DNA of 64,000 nucleotides from Ornithinimicrobium pekingense DSM 21552 (GTDB lineage Bacteria; Actinomycetota; Actinomycetes; Actinomycetales; Dermatophilaceae). The notes under the pieces are model-generated. The model ran no database searches, was not told where the DNA came from, and worked only from the letters and a program-made list of their open reading frames with translations. Every line of letters starts with the position of its first letter. The stretch's first letter is position 1. The stretch is taken from positions 620,001 to 684,000 of the forward strand of contig NZ_ATWJ01000007.1 of assembly GCF_000421185.1 (NCBI RefSeq). Reading direction: 5' to 3'. Shown in pieces: positions 45,781-54,658 of the stretch. Made by a program: the position numbers and the translations under genes.

Positions 45781-47109
45781 ATGAACCGCCAGCAGGAGTA
45801 TGTCCTCCGCACGATCGAGGAGAGGGACATCCGGTTCGTCCGGCTCTGGTTCACCGACCTCCTCGGCACCCTGAAGTCCGTCGCCGTGGCGCCGGCCGAG
45901 CTCGAGCAGGCCTTCACCGAGGGCATCGGCATCGACGGCAGCGTCATCGAGGGCTTCACCCGGGTCTACGAGGCGGACATGGTCATCCAGCCCGACGCGG
46001 ACACCTTCCAGGTGCTGCCGTGGCGGGAGCGCACCGCGCGCATGTACTGCGACATCCACATGCCCGACGGCACCCCCGCCCCGACCGACTCGCGCCACAT
46101 CCTGCGCAAGGCCCTCGACTCCGCCGCGCAGGAGGGGTTCACCTTCTACACCCACCCCGAGATCGAGTTCTACCTGTTCAAGGAGCCCTACGACCCGGCG
46201 GTCGGACCGGTCCCGGTCGACCAGGCCGGCTACTTCGACCACGTCGCCCGCGGGGACGGGCACGACTTCCGGCGCGCGGCCATCGAGATGCTCGAGCAGA
46301 TGGGCATCTCGGTGGAGTTCAGCCACCACGAGGGCGGGCCGGGCCAGCAGGAGATCGACCTGCGCTACGCCGACGCGCTGTCGATGGCAGACAACATCAT
46401 GACCTTCCGCACGGTGGTCCGGGAGGTCTCGATGCAGGAGCAGGCGTTCGCCACCTTCATGCCCAAGCCGCTCGCGCCGCACCCGGGGTCGGGCATGCAC
46501 ACGCACATGTCGCTGTTCGAGGGCGACAGCAACGCCTTCTACGAGCCGGGCGCCCCCTACGAGCTCTCGCAGACGGGGCGCCGCTTCATGGCCGGTGTGC
46601 TGCGGCACAGCCGGGAGATCTGCGCGGTGACCAACCAGTGGGTCAACTCCTACAAGCGTCTGTGGGGCGGGGGAGAGGCGCCGGCCTACGTGTGCTGGGG
46701 GCACAACAACCGCTCCGCCCTCGCGCGCGTGCCGATGTACTCCATCGGCAAGGGGCACTCGCGCCGCATCGAGGTCCGCTCGATCGACTCGGCGTGCAAC
46801 CCCTACCTGACGTATGCGGTCATCCTCGCCTCGGGCCTGCGCGGCATCCGGGAGGGCTACGACCTCCCCCCGGAGGCCGAGGACGACGTGTGGGCGCTGA
46901 CGGACGCCGAGCGCCGGGCGATGGGCATCGACCCGCTGCCGCAGAGCCTGGGTGAGGCCGTGGCCGTCATGGAGGAGTCCGACCTCGTCGCGGACGTGCT
47001 CGGCGAGCAGGTCTTCGACTTCTACCTGCGCAACAAGTGGCAGGAGTGGGGCGACTACCGCTCCCAGGTGACCCGCTTCGAGCTCGACCGCTACCTGCTC
47101 CACCTGTGA
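45781..47109 (+). CDS. glnA2: Glutamine synthetase type I, GlnA2-like
   Basis: 442 residues. The GS-I fold starts MNRQQEYVLRTIEERDIRFV as in actinobacterial GlnA2, with the ATP/ammonia-site segments HPEIEFYLF, HHEGGPGQQEIDLRYADAL and KPLAPHPGSGMHTHMSL, and the NNRSALARVPMY loop. It makes glutamine from glutamate and ammonia. A GYDLPPEAED stretch (about residue 360) lies where adenylylated GS enzymes carry their target Tyr. ATG 45781 is chosen over 45763 by homology to the family start. It is directly followed by glnE. Confidence 0.92.
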   Translation: MNRQQEYVLRTIEERDIRFVRLWFTDLLGTLKSVAVAPAELEQAFTEGIGIDGSVIEGFTRVYEADMVIQPDADTFQVLPWRERTARMYCDIHMPDGTPAPTDSRHILRKALDSAAQEGFTFYTHPEIEFYLFKEPYDPAVGPVPVDQAGYFDHVARGDGHDFRRAAIEMLEQMGISVEFSHHEGGPGQQEIDLRYADALSMADNIMTFRTVVREVSMQEQAFATFMPKPLAPHPGSGMHTHMSLFEGDSNAFYEPGAPYELSQTGRRFMAGVLRHSREICAVTNQWVNSYKRLWGGGEAPAYVCWGHNNRSALARVPMYSIGKGHSRRIEVRSIDSACNPYLTYAVILASGLRGIREGYDLPPEAEDDVWALTDAERRAMGIDPLPQSLGEAVAVMEESDLVADVLGEQVFDFYLRNKWQEWGDYRSQVTRFELDRYLLHL

Positions 47110-47119
47110 GAGGTATGCC

Positions 47120-50100
47120 GTGACCTCCGAGCGCGCGGGCACGGCGGGGCGTGGCCGGGACCGTCGCGCACCCGGTGAGGCCCCCGGCGGGGTGACGTCC
47201 GGCGAGCTGGTGCGGGCGGGTCTGGACGACACCCGCCGGGCGTCGGCGCTGGTGGAGGAGCTGCGCGAGCGCGTCGGGGACCTGGACCTGCCCGGCCTCC
47301 TGGCCGACCTGGGCGTCGCCGCCGACCCCGACGCGGCGCTGCTGTCCCTGGCCCGGCTCCTGGACCCGTCCACGACCGACCTGACGGGCGGGCCCACCGC
47401 GGAGCACGTCACCCCGGTCCTGCGGTCCGGGGGAGACCCGCGCCGCCGCCTGCTCGCCCTGCTCGGCGGGTCCGCCGCCCTCGGTGACCACCTCGTGCGC
47501 CACCCCGAGCACATCGCCGACGTGGCGGAGGGCCGACAGCCGGACCCGGACGCCGTGGTGCGGGCGGTGGAGGGCCTGCGCGACCGCGAGGGCGCCGACG
47601 CGCTGCGCGTCGCCTACCGCCGGGAGCTGCTGCGCGTGGCCACCACCGACCTAATGGGCGAGAACCCGCTGGAGCTGATGCCCACCGTGGGGGCCTGGCT
47701 GGCCGACCTGGCCTCGGCCGCGCTCCGGGGAGCCCTGCTCCTGGCCCGGGCGGAGACGCCGGGGGAGGAGACCTGCGACCTGGCGGTGGTCGGCATGGGC
47801 AAGACGGGCGGGTGCGAGCTCAACTACGTCAGCGACGTCGACGTGATCTTCCTGGCCGCCCCCCGCGGCGACCACGACGAGGAGCAGGCCATGAAGGTCG
47901 GGGCCTCGCTGGCCTCGGCGGTGATGCGGATCTGCGGGCAGTCCACCGCAGAGGGGGCCCTGTGGCAGGTTGACGCGGCGCTGCGCCCGGAGGGCAAGCG
48001 CGGTCCGCTGGTGCGCAGCCTGCGATCGCACCGGGAGTACTACCAGCGCTGGGCCAAGACGTGGGAGTTCCAGGCGCTGCTCAAGGCCCGGCACGTGGCC
48101 GGCGAGGAGCACCTGTCGACCGCGTGGTTCGACATCGTGCGGCCGATGGTCTGGGAGGCCTCCGGGCGCGAGAACTTCGTCGACGACGTGCAGGCGATGC
48201 GCCGCCGGGTCGAGGAGCACGTCCGGCCCGCCGAGGCCGAGCGGCAGATCAAGCTGGGGCCCGGCGGTCTGCGCGACATCGAGTTCAGCGTGCAGCTGCT
48301 CCAGCTGGTCCACGGTCGTGCCGACGAGGAGCTGCGCTCGCGCACCACGCTCGAGGCGCTCGCGGCTCTGCGGGACGGGGGCTACGTCGGCAGGGACGAC
48401 GCCCGGGCCCTGGACGAGGCCTACCGCCTGCTGCGGTGCCTGGAGCACCGGGTGCAGCTGCACCGGATGCGGCGCACCCACCTGATGCCCACCTCCTCGC
48501 CCGAGCTGCGCCGCCTCGGCCGGGCGCTGGGCGAGCGGGGCGAGGCCGAGCGTGCGCTCGTCGAGCGCTGGCGCACGGTGCGCCGCGACGTGCGACGGCT
48601 GCACGAGCGGCTGTTCTACCGGCCGCTGCTCAGCGCCGTGGCCCGGCTGTCGACCGAGGAGGCGCGGCTCTCTCCGGAGGCGGCCCGGGTGCGGCTGGCC
48701 GCGCTGGGCTTCCGTGACCCTGCCGGGGCGATGCGCCACCTCGAGGCGCTGACCGAGGGGGTCAGCCGCCGGGCCACGATCCAGCGCCACCTGCTGCCGG
48801 TCATGCTGTCCTGGTTCGCCGACGGCGCCGACCCTGACGCCGGGCTGCTCGCCTTCCGCCAGATCAGCGACGCCCTGGGCACGACGCACTGGTACCTCGG
48901 GATGCTCCGCGACGAGGGCACCGCCGCCCAACGTCTCGCCAGCGTCCTCGCCACCAGCCGGTATGCGGTGGACCTGCTCATGCGCTCGCCCGACACGGTC
49001 TCGCTCCTGGGTGACCCGTCGGGGCTCGTCCCGCCGGACCGGGAGGCCGTGCTGGGCCGCATGTTCGCCGCGGCCGACCGGCAGGAGAACCCGGAGGAGG
49101 CCTTCCTCGCGGTGCGCAAGGTGCGAGCGCGCGAGCTGGTCCGGGTCGTCCTCGGCGACCTCGTGGGGTCCTGGACGGGCGAGCAGGTCAGGTCGGCGCT
49201 GACCGACCTGACCGACGCCTACCTCGAGGGCGCGCTCGGCGTCGCCCGGCACCGGGTGCTGACGCGGCGCGAGGAGGACCCGGCCGTGGCGCTGCTCGTC
49301 GTGGGCATGGGCCGGCTGGGTGGACGAGAGCTCGGCTACGCCAGCGACGCCGACGTCATGTACGTCTTCGACCCCCTGCCCGGGGCCGACCCCGACCTCG
49401 CGGCCGAGCAGGCGGGGGAGATCTTCACCGAGCTGCGCAAGGGCCTGTCGGGCGCCGGACCGGACCCGGTGCTCGAGCTGGACGCGGGCCTGCGCCCGGA
49501 GGGGCGCAACGGGCCGTTGGTCCGGAGCCTGGAGAGCTACCGCACCTACTACGAGCGCTGGTCCGCCGGCTGGGAGTCGCAGGCGCTGCTCCGGGCCCGC
49601 CCGGTGGCGGGCAGCAGCGACCTGGGACGCCGCTTCTGCGAGCTCGTCGAACCGCTGCGCTGGCCACCGGGAGGCATCAGCGAGGCCGCGGTGCACGAGA
49701 TCCGGCGCCTGAAGGCGCGCATGGAGGCCGAGCGGCTGCCCCGGGGCGCCGACCCACGCACGCACCTCAAGCTGGGTCGGGGTGGGCTCACGGACGTCGA
49801 GTGGGTCGTGCAGCTGCTCCAGCTGGAGCACGGTCATGCGTTCCCGGCGCTGCAGACGACCAGCACGATGCGGGGGCTGGAGGCGGCCGTCGACGCCGGC
49901 CTGGTACGCGCCGAGGACGCCGAGGAGCTGGCCAGGGCGTGGCGGCTCGCGTCCCGGCTGCGCGACGCCGGTGTGGTCTGGCGGGGACGTCAGGTCGACT
50001 CCGTCCCGAGCAACCTGCGGGACGCCGAGGGGATGTCCCGGGTGATGGGCCGTCAGGCGGGTCGCGGCGGGGAGCTGAGCGAGGAGTGGCGGCGGGCCGG

Positions 50101-50308
50101 GCGGCACGCGCGCGTGGTGGTCGAGCGCCTGCTCTACGGCGACGCAGCCCCCGCGGCGACCCGCTCGGTCGAACCCGCCCGCACGGACCGGAGGGGGCGT
50201 CCCGGCAGGGCTGCCGGGTTCTCGCGGGCGGCCCAGGGACCGCCGCCCTCGCCGAAACGCTTCCCGCGGCCCCGCCCGGGATCCGAACCGCCGGGGCGGC
50301 GTTCGTAG
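47120..50308 (+). CDS. glnE: Bifunctional glutamine-synthetase adenylyltransferase/deadenylyltransferase
   Basis: 1062 residues with two nucleotidyltransferase halves: VVGMGKTGGCELNYVSDVDVIF-type GS...DxD near 225-240, and VGMGRLGGRELGYASDADVMYVF-type near 728-745, each followed by an ALRPEGKRGPLVRS / LRPEGRNGPLVRS segment. It switches GS activity with nitrogen status by adding or removing AMP. GTG 47120 follows AGAGG within GAGGTATGCCGTGA, 10 nt after glnA2, so the two are an operon. The last ~60 residues are a basic, Pro-rich tail. Confidence 0.94.
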   Translation: MTSERAGTAGRGRDRRAPGEAPGGVTSGELVRAGLDDTRRASALVEELRERVGDLDLPGLLADLGVAADPDAALLSLARLLDPSTTDLTGGPTAEHVTPVLRSGGDPRRRLLALLGGSAALGDHLVRHPEHIADVAEGRQPDPDAVVRAVEGLRDREGADALRVAYRRELLRVATTDLMGENPLELMPTVGAWLADLASAALRGALLLARAETPGEETCDLAVVGMGKTGGCELNYVSDVDVIFLAAPRGDHDEEQAMKVGASLASAVMRICGQSTAEGALWQVDAALRPEGKRGPLVRSLRSHREYYQRWAKTWEFQALLKARHVAGEEHLSTAWFDIVRPMVWEASGRENFVDDVQAMRRRVEEHVRPAEAERQIKLGPGGLRDIEFSVQLLQLVHGRADEELRSRTTLEALAALRDGGYVGRDDARALDEAYRLLRCLEHRVQLHRMRRTHLMPTSSPELRRLGRALGERGEAERALVERWRTVRRDVRRLHERLFYRPLLSAVARLSTEEARLSPEAARVRLAALGFRDPAGAMRHLEALTEGVSRRATIQRHLLPVMLSWFADGADPDAGLLAFRQISDALGTTHWYLGMLRDEGTAAQRLASVLATSRYAVDLLMRSPDTVSLLGDPSGLVPPDREAVLGRMFAAADRQENPEEAFLAVRKVRARELVRVVLGDLVGSWTGEQVRSALTDLTDAYLEGALGVARHRVLTRREEDPAVALLVVGMGRLGGRELGYASDADVMYVFDPLPGADPDLAAEQAGEIFTELRKGLSGAGPDPVLELDAGLRPEGRNGPLVRSLESYRTYYERWSAGWESQALLRARPVAGSSDLGRRFCELVEPLRWPPGGISEAAVHEIRRLKARMEAERLPRGADPRTHLKLGRGGLTDVEWVVQLLQLEHGHAFPALQTTSTMRGLEAAVDAGLVRAEDAEELARAWRLASRLRDAGVVWRGRQVDSVPSNLRDAEGMSRVMGRQAGRGGELSEEWRRAGRHARVVVERLLYGDAAPAATRSVEPARTDRRGRPGRAAGFSRAAQGPPPSPKRFPRPRPGSEPPGRRS

Positions 50309-50317
50309 GATGACCCG

Positions 50318-50962
50318 GTGAGCTCCGAACCTGCGCCCCGGCCGGGCGACACCCCGACCGGACTGCTGCTGCTCGGCGGCAGCCGGCGCGAGGTGGACGC
50401 CTGGGTGGCCAAGCACGTCGCCCCGCTGGTGGTGGCCCCGGTCAAGGGCTGGACGCTGGTGGCGGCCGTCGGCTCCTCGAGCGTCGGTGCGCCCTACGAC
50501 GACGCCGCGACGGTGCTCGCCGCGCGGCCCGTCCCCGTCAAGGCCGGTCCGGCCCTGGGCTTCTTCGAGATCGACGGGCGTGCCGTGCTGACGCTGCACG
50601 GCACCGGCCGGCGGCGCAACCCGACCTGGGTGGTGTGGGAGCCCGACCACGGGCTGCTGCGCCCGCCGGGCCTGGAGCTCGCGGGGCCCGCCGAGCTGGT
50701 CCGGACGGCCGGGCGCCCGTCCTCGACGCGCGACGAGCTGGTCGACCTGCTGCACGAGACGCAGGCGAGGCCGGTGATGATGCTGCAGGCGGTGATGGCG
50801 ACGCTCGAGCTGCCGGGGACGCGTCTGCTCACCGACCCGCTGCTCGCACGGGAGCTGCCCGAGGCGGTGCTGCACGAGCCCGACGCCCGGCAGGTGGGAT
50901 GGTTCGAGGACTCCGTGGCCGACTCGGTGCGGCTGCGTCGCGAGCTGGGGGTGCTGGAGTGA
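50318..50962 (+). CDS. Conserved actinobacterial protein of unknown function
   Basis: 214 residues, soluble, mixed alpha/beta: LLLLGGSRREVDAWVAKHVAPLV, GWTLVAAVGSSSVGAPYDD, then NPTWVVWEPDHGLLRPPG. I do not recognise a named domain. GTG 50318 follows TAGGAT (50306-50311) by 6 nt, so it may be leaderless. The stop overlaps the priA-like start by 4 nt (GTGA). Confidence 0.7.
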   Translation: MSSEPAPRPGDTPTGLLLLGGSRREVDAWVAKHVAPLVVAPVKGWTLVAAVGSSSVGAPYDDAATVLAARPVPVKAGPALGFFEIDGRAVLTLHGTGRRRNPTWVVWEPDHGLLRPPGLELAGPAELVRTAGRPSSTRDELVDLLHETQARPVMMLQAVMATLELPGTRLLTDPLLARELPEAVLHEPDARQVGWFEDSVADSVRLRRELGVLE

Positions 50963-51669
50963 GCCCGGTGCTGGAGCTGCTCGCGGCGGTCGACGTCGCG
51001 GGTCGGCGCGCCACGCAGGTGGTCGACGGTGGCGACGACGACCCGGCGGGCGTCGCCCGGCGCTGGGTCGAGCAGGGCGCCGGGTGGGTCCACCTCGTCG
51101 ACCTCGACCGGGCCTACCGCCGGGGGTCCGACCTGCCCTACCTCGCCGAGCTCGTCGCCGGGCTGCCCGTGCCGGTGCAGCTCTCCGGCGGCCTCGACAC
51201 GCCCGAGGCCGCCGAGGAGGCGCTGGCCACCGGTGCCCGTCGCGTCAACCTTGCGGTCACCGCGCTGCGCGACCCCGTATGGGTCGTGGACCTGGTGCGC
51301 GAGCATGGCGACAGGGTTGCCGTCGGTCTCGACGTGACCGGCGACCAGGTGGTCGCCCGGGGCTCGGGGGAGGTCCTGGGGTCGCTGGAGGAGGTCCTGA
51401 CCACCGTCGAGGGGCACCTCGCCGACACCCCGCCCGGTGCGTATGTGGTGGCTGACGCGGCGCGGGACGGGCGTCTCGGCGGAGTCGACCCTGCGTTGTT
51501 CCGGGCTGTCGTCGAGCGGCTGAACGCCCCGGTCGTCGCCTCCGGCGGGGTGGCCGGCATCCCCGACCTGCTCGCGCTGCGCGACGCCGGCGTGTCCGGG
51601 GTCGTCCTCGGCGCCGCGCTGCACCACGGGCGCTTCACCCTGCCCGACGCCCTGGAGGCCCTCCGATGA
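50959..51669 (+). CDS. priA: HisA/PriA-family phosphoribosyl isomerase
   Basis: 236 residues forming a (beta/alpha)8 barrel: ELLAAVDVAG with the general base Asp12, LVDLDRAYR, VQLSGGLDT (first phosphate loop), VGLDVTGDQV (Asp125) and VVASGGVAG plus GVVLGAAL (second phosphate loop). PriA in actinobacteria serves both histidine and tryptophan synthesis. The usual substrate loop is shortened, and no other his genes are here, so the assignment is at family level. It overlaps both neighbours by 4 nt. Confidence 0.82.
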   Translation: MSPVLELLAAVDVAGRRATQVVDGGDDDPAGVARRWVEQGAGWVHLVDLDRAYRRGSDLPYLAELVAGLPVPVQLSGGLDTPEAAEEALATGARRVNLAVTALRDPVWVVDLVREHGDRVAVGLDVTGDQVVARGSGEVLGSLEEVLTTVEGHLADTPPGAYVVADAARDGRLGGVDPALFRAVVERLNAPVVASGGVAGIPDLLALRDAGVSGVVLGAALHHGRFTLPDALEALR

Positions 51670-52427
51670 CACACCGCTTCAGCGGGCACGACCCGGGCGA
51701 GGGCAAGGACACCGGCGGGGTTCCCTGGGAGGGGCGGACCCTGACCGGGACGGGTTTTGACGGTGACACCGGGGAGGCCGACGCCCGCCTGGCACACCTG
51801 CTGGCCGAGGCGGACCCGGACCCCGTCGCCCTCGTCGAGGCGGTCTCCGGCGCCCGGCTGATCGTCCCCGTCGTGGCGGTGCCGGGGGAGATCGACGACT
51901 CCAGCGGCATCCCCGCGGACGCCACCAGCGACATGGCCTCGGTGACCCTGGTGGCACCCGACGGGCAGCGTGCCCTGCCGGCCTTCACGAGCACCGCTGC
52001 CCTGAGCACGTGGGACGCGGGTGCCCGCCCGGTGCCTGTCACCGCCCAGCGGGCGGCGCTGGCAGCGGTCCAGGAGGGGTGCGACGTCATCCCGCTGGAC
52101 CTGGCCGCACCTCCGGGGCCGGCTGCCTACACGCTTCGGCCGTCGATGGTCTGGGCGCTGGCCATGGGGCGCGCCTGGGCACCCGCGCACAGCGACGAGC
52201 ACGTCGCCGCTGCCGTCTCCGCGGCCGTGTCGGACGAGTCGGACGTGGCGGCGCACCGCCTGGAGCCCGGGCCCGAGCACGCGCTGCAGGTGTGCCTCAA
52301 CCTGCGCCCCGGTCTGACCGCGGACCAGGTGCGGGCGCTCGTGACCAGGGTGGGGGAGCGCATCGCGACCGACGGGGAGGCCCGGGCACGGATCGACGCG
52401 CTCGCCTTCCGCCTGCAGGCCGGTTGA
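51666..52427 (+). CDS. SseB family protein
   Basis: 253 residues with an SseB N-terminal-like domain (about 40-165: LIVPVVAVPG, MASVTLVAPDGQRALPAFTSTAALSTW) and a C-terminal segment. SseB-type genes follow priA in Streptomyces and relatives, matching this operon. The role in actinobacteria is not established. ATG 51666 overlaps the priA stop by 4 nt. Confidence 0.8.
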   Translation: MTHRFSGHDPGEGKDTGGVPWEGRTLTGTGFDGDTGEADARLAHLLAEADPDPVALVEAVSGARLIVPVVAVPGEIDDSSGIPADATSDMASVTLVAPDGQRALPAFTSTAALSTWDAGARPVPVTAQRAALAAVQEGCDVIPLDLAAPPGPAAYTLRPSMVWALAMGRAWAPAHSDEHVAAAVSAAVSDESDVAAHRLEPGPEHALQVCLNLRPGLTADQVRALVTRVGERIATDGEARARIDALAFRLQAG

Positions 52428-52515
52428 CGAGCGAGCCAAGCGACCGGGGCCGCTGGGTCGATGAGCTACTCCTGGCGTCGAGTGCTGACTTCTCGTCGTG
52501 GGCCTGACTCCAGGC

Positions 52516-53394
52516 TCAGCTGGGCACCGAGGTCGGGGCGGCGCTGACGAAAGCGTGCACGAAGGACTCGAGGTCGGTCGGCTCGACACCGAAGGTCGCG
52601 CTTGTCAGGGTCATGTCAACGGGTGAGTCGTAGCCCTCGAGCGCGGTGAGCAGCTGGACGACGAAATCCGGGAGGTCACCCGCCGGTCCTCCCGGTGGCA
52701 CCGTATGCACCGCGACCCGCCTGTCGAGCTCGTGCTCGAAGGCCGCCACGACGTCGCGCCAGGACAGGGGCCTCGGCCCGCCTATCCGGATCGTCTGGTG
52801 GCCTGGCTCGCCGTCGTGCTGCAGCACAGCGAGGGCATAGGCGGCGACATCGCCCATGGCCACGAAGGAGTGGTGCCGGTCGCCGTCGCCGACGAGGGTC
52901 ACGGGACGGTTCGACAGGGCCGGGTCCCCGACCACGATCGGGATGAGCCGGTCCATGAACACGTCGGGCTGCAGGATGACCGAGGCCATGCCGCTGGCGC
53001 GTAGCCGTTCCTCGCTGAGCCCCTTGGCACGCAGCAGCGGCATCGGATGGTCCGGGGCGGCGCCGAGGGCCGAGACGAACACGAACAGTCGGACCCCGGC
53101 GTTCTCGGCGGCCTCGATCAGATTCAGGTTGCCGGTCAGATCGACCGACTCGACCGTGTCGGGTGCGGTTCGGGAGGTGGCGTTGGCGGTGGTGATGACG
53201 GTGTCCACACCTGTGCAGGCCGCGGACAGCGTTCCGGGCTCCTTGAGGTCCCCGGTGACGACGTCGACGCCGGGCCAGCGCTCCGCCACAGAGGCGCCGT
53301 CTCTGGTGAGCGCCCGGACGGGCTCACCCTGCTGGAGCAGAGCATCGGTGATGCGGCTGCCGAGGTCACCGGTGGCTCCGACGATGAGGATCAT
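52516..53394 (-). CDS. NmrA-like NAD(P)-binding protein (atypical SDR)
   Basis: 292 residues. A Rossmann fold with the start motif ILIVGATGDLGSRI (GxxGxxG), a VVTGDLKEP acid motif and VFVSALGAAPDHP; no YxxxK catalytic pair, as in NmrA/HSCARG redox-sensing proteins. It is co-transcribed with the SnoaL-like gene (4-nt overlap, that gene first). A divergent TetR gene with a palindromic operator lies upstream, which suggests induction by a small molecule. Confidence 0.82.
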   Translation of the reverse strand: MILIVGATGDLGSRITDALLQQGEPVRALTRDGASVAERWPGVDVVTGDLKEPGTLSAACTGVDTVITTANATSRTAPDTVESVDLTGNLNLIEAAENAGVRLFVFVSALGAAPDHPMPLLRAKGLSEERLRASGMASVILQPDVFMDRLIPIVVGDPALSNRPVTLVGDGDRHHSFVAMGDVAAYALAVLQHDGEPGHQTIRIGGPRPLSWRDVVAAFEHELDRRVAVHTVPPGGPAGDLPDFVVQLLTALEGYDSPVDMTLTSATFGVEPTDLESFVHAFVSAAPTSVPS

Positions 53395-53831
53395 GAGGGC
53401 TCCTGCGGGGGTGGGGGTTCGCCGGCGACCCGGAGGACGGCGTGGTCTGCTGAGCCGCTGAGGCGCTCGACCGGCTCCAGGTAGAAGGTGGCGGCGGTGA
53501 TGGTGGCGCCCGCGGGCACCTCGAAGATGACCACTCCGGCCATCAGGAACTGGCTCGCATCAGCCCGCGTGCCGTGGAGCTCCCACTCGGTCCACGCGAA
53601 CGGCCCGTCGGTGGTGAACCGCAGGATGTCGGCGCGCACGTCGGGCACGGCGACGAAGATGTGGGCCCAGTTGCGGCGGACCTGGTCCCTGCCGGCGAAC
53701 CCGCGCCGGGGGTGGGCGGGTGTGCGGTTGAGATAGTCCTCGACGAAGCAGCCGACCAGGGCCTGCAGATCATGGGTGTTCACGGCGTGGACCAGCCGGT
53801 CCAGCGGAGGCGGGAGCGGGCGGTCCGGCAT
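53391..53831 (-). CDS. SnoaL-like / NTF2-fold protein
   Basis: 146 residues with the cone-shaped NTF2-like fold: HDLQALVGCFVEDYLNRTPAHP, RRNWAHIFVAVPDVRADI, and WTEWELHGTRADASQFLMAGVVIFEV. Such proteins bind or isomerise small hydrophobic substrates. ATG 53831 is the family-like start; the longer frame runs through the operator. It is the first gene of the TetR-controlled pair, and its 3' end overlaps the NmrA-like start. Confidence 0.8.
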   Translation of the reverse strand: MPDRPLPPPLDRLVHAVNTHDLQALVGCFVEDYLNRTPAHPRRGFAGRDQVRRNWAHIFVAVPDVRADILRFTTDGPFAWTEWELHGTRADASQFLMAGVVIFEVPAGATITAATFYLEPVERLSGSADHAVLRVAGEPPPPQEPS

Positions 53832-53849
53832 GGCAACACACCTAATTCC

Positions 53850-53867
53850 GTTACAGTTGGCTGTAAC
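53850..53867. promoter_or_regulatory. TetR operator palindrome
   Basis: GTTACAG-TTGG-CTGTAAC, a perfect 7-bp inverted repeat in the 58-nt gap between the divergent SnoaL-like and TetR genes. This is the standard position for autoregulation and repression of the neighbour. It is notably AT-rich compared with its surroundings. Confidence 0.75.
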
Positions 53868-53889
53868 TGATTTCAGTATGGGAGCCGTC

Positions 53890-54531
53890 ATGAGCCACGT
53901 CAAGACCCGTCGCCGCTACGACTCCAGCCGCCGCCAGGACGCCGCCCGCCGCACCCGGCAGGCCGTCCTCGACGTCGCGGAGCGGTTGTTCCTCCGCGAC
54001 GGGTACGCCGGCGTGACCGTCGCCGCGATCGCCCGGTCAGCGGGTGTCTCCCCGGAGCTGATCTACAAGACGCACGGCGGCAAGAGCGGCCTGATGAAGG
54101 CCATCTACCAGCGGCGTCTGGCGGGGACCGGCCCGGTGCCGGCCTATGACCGCTCCGACGAGATGCGCGAGCACCACACTGACCCGACCGAGATCGTGCG
54201 GCAGTGGGGGCTGCTCACCGCCGAGGTCACCGCCGAGCTCACCCCGATCCGCCTCCTCCTGCGCGCAGCCGCTGCCGTCGACCCACAGATGGCGACCCTC
54301 CTGGAACGCACCGAGGACGAACGCCTCGACCGGATGCGCCACCATGCCCGGTTCCTGGCCGAGCGGAAGTACCTCCGAGCCGACGTCTCTCTCGACGAGG
54401 CCATCGACGTCCTCTGGGCCTGCAGCTCGACCGAGTTCTACGAGCTCCTCGTGATGCGACGCGACTGGCCCCTGCCGCGGTACGCCCGATTCATCACCGA
54501 CTTCATGACCGTTGGACTCCTACCGCGATGA
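53890..54531 (+). CDS. TetR family transcriptional regulator
   Basis: 213 residues with the N-terminal helix-turn-helix (about 20-65: RQAVLDVAERLFLRDGYAGVTVAAIARSAGVSPELIYKTHG-type helices) and a helical ligand-binding domain. ATG 53890 has GGGAG 6 nt upstream; an in-frame ATG at 53878 is too near the operator. It very likely represses the divergent SnoaL-NmrA pair. The inducer is unknown. Confidence 0.87.
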   Translation: MSHVKTRRRYDSSRRQDAARRTRQAVLDVAERLFLRDGYAGVTVAAIARSAGVSPELIYKTHGGKSGLMKAIYQRRLAGTGPVPAYDRSDEMREHHTDPTEIVRQWGLLTAEVTAELTPIRLLLRAAAAVDPQMATLLERTEDERLDRMRHHARFLAERKYLRADVSLDEAIDVLWACSSTEFYELLVMRRDWPLPRYARFITDFMTVGLLPR

Positions 54532-54658
54532 CAGTCCCCGCCACGAGACCGCCGGCACCAGGGGTACGCGTAGGCGCTGGCGGCCGGAGCTACCGCGCCG
54601 GGTGGCGTTCGCATGGCTCTCATGCAGAGCCCCTTTGGGTGCGTCACCGATCGTCGTC

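Noticed and set aside
47651-50875. A 1074-codon open frame on the minus strand opposite glnE
   Set aside because: Mirror frame of glnE, His/Arg/Gln-rich without domains; the GC-rich third codon position removes stops on the opposite strand.
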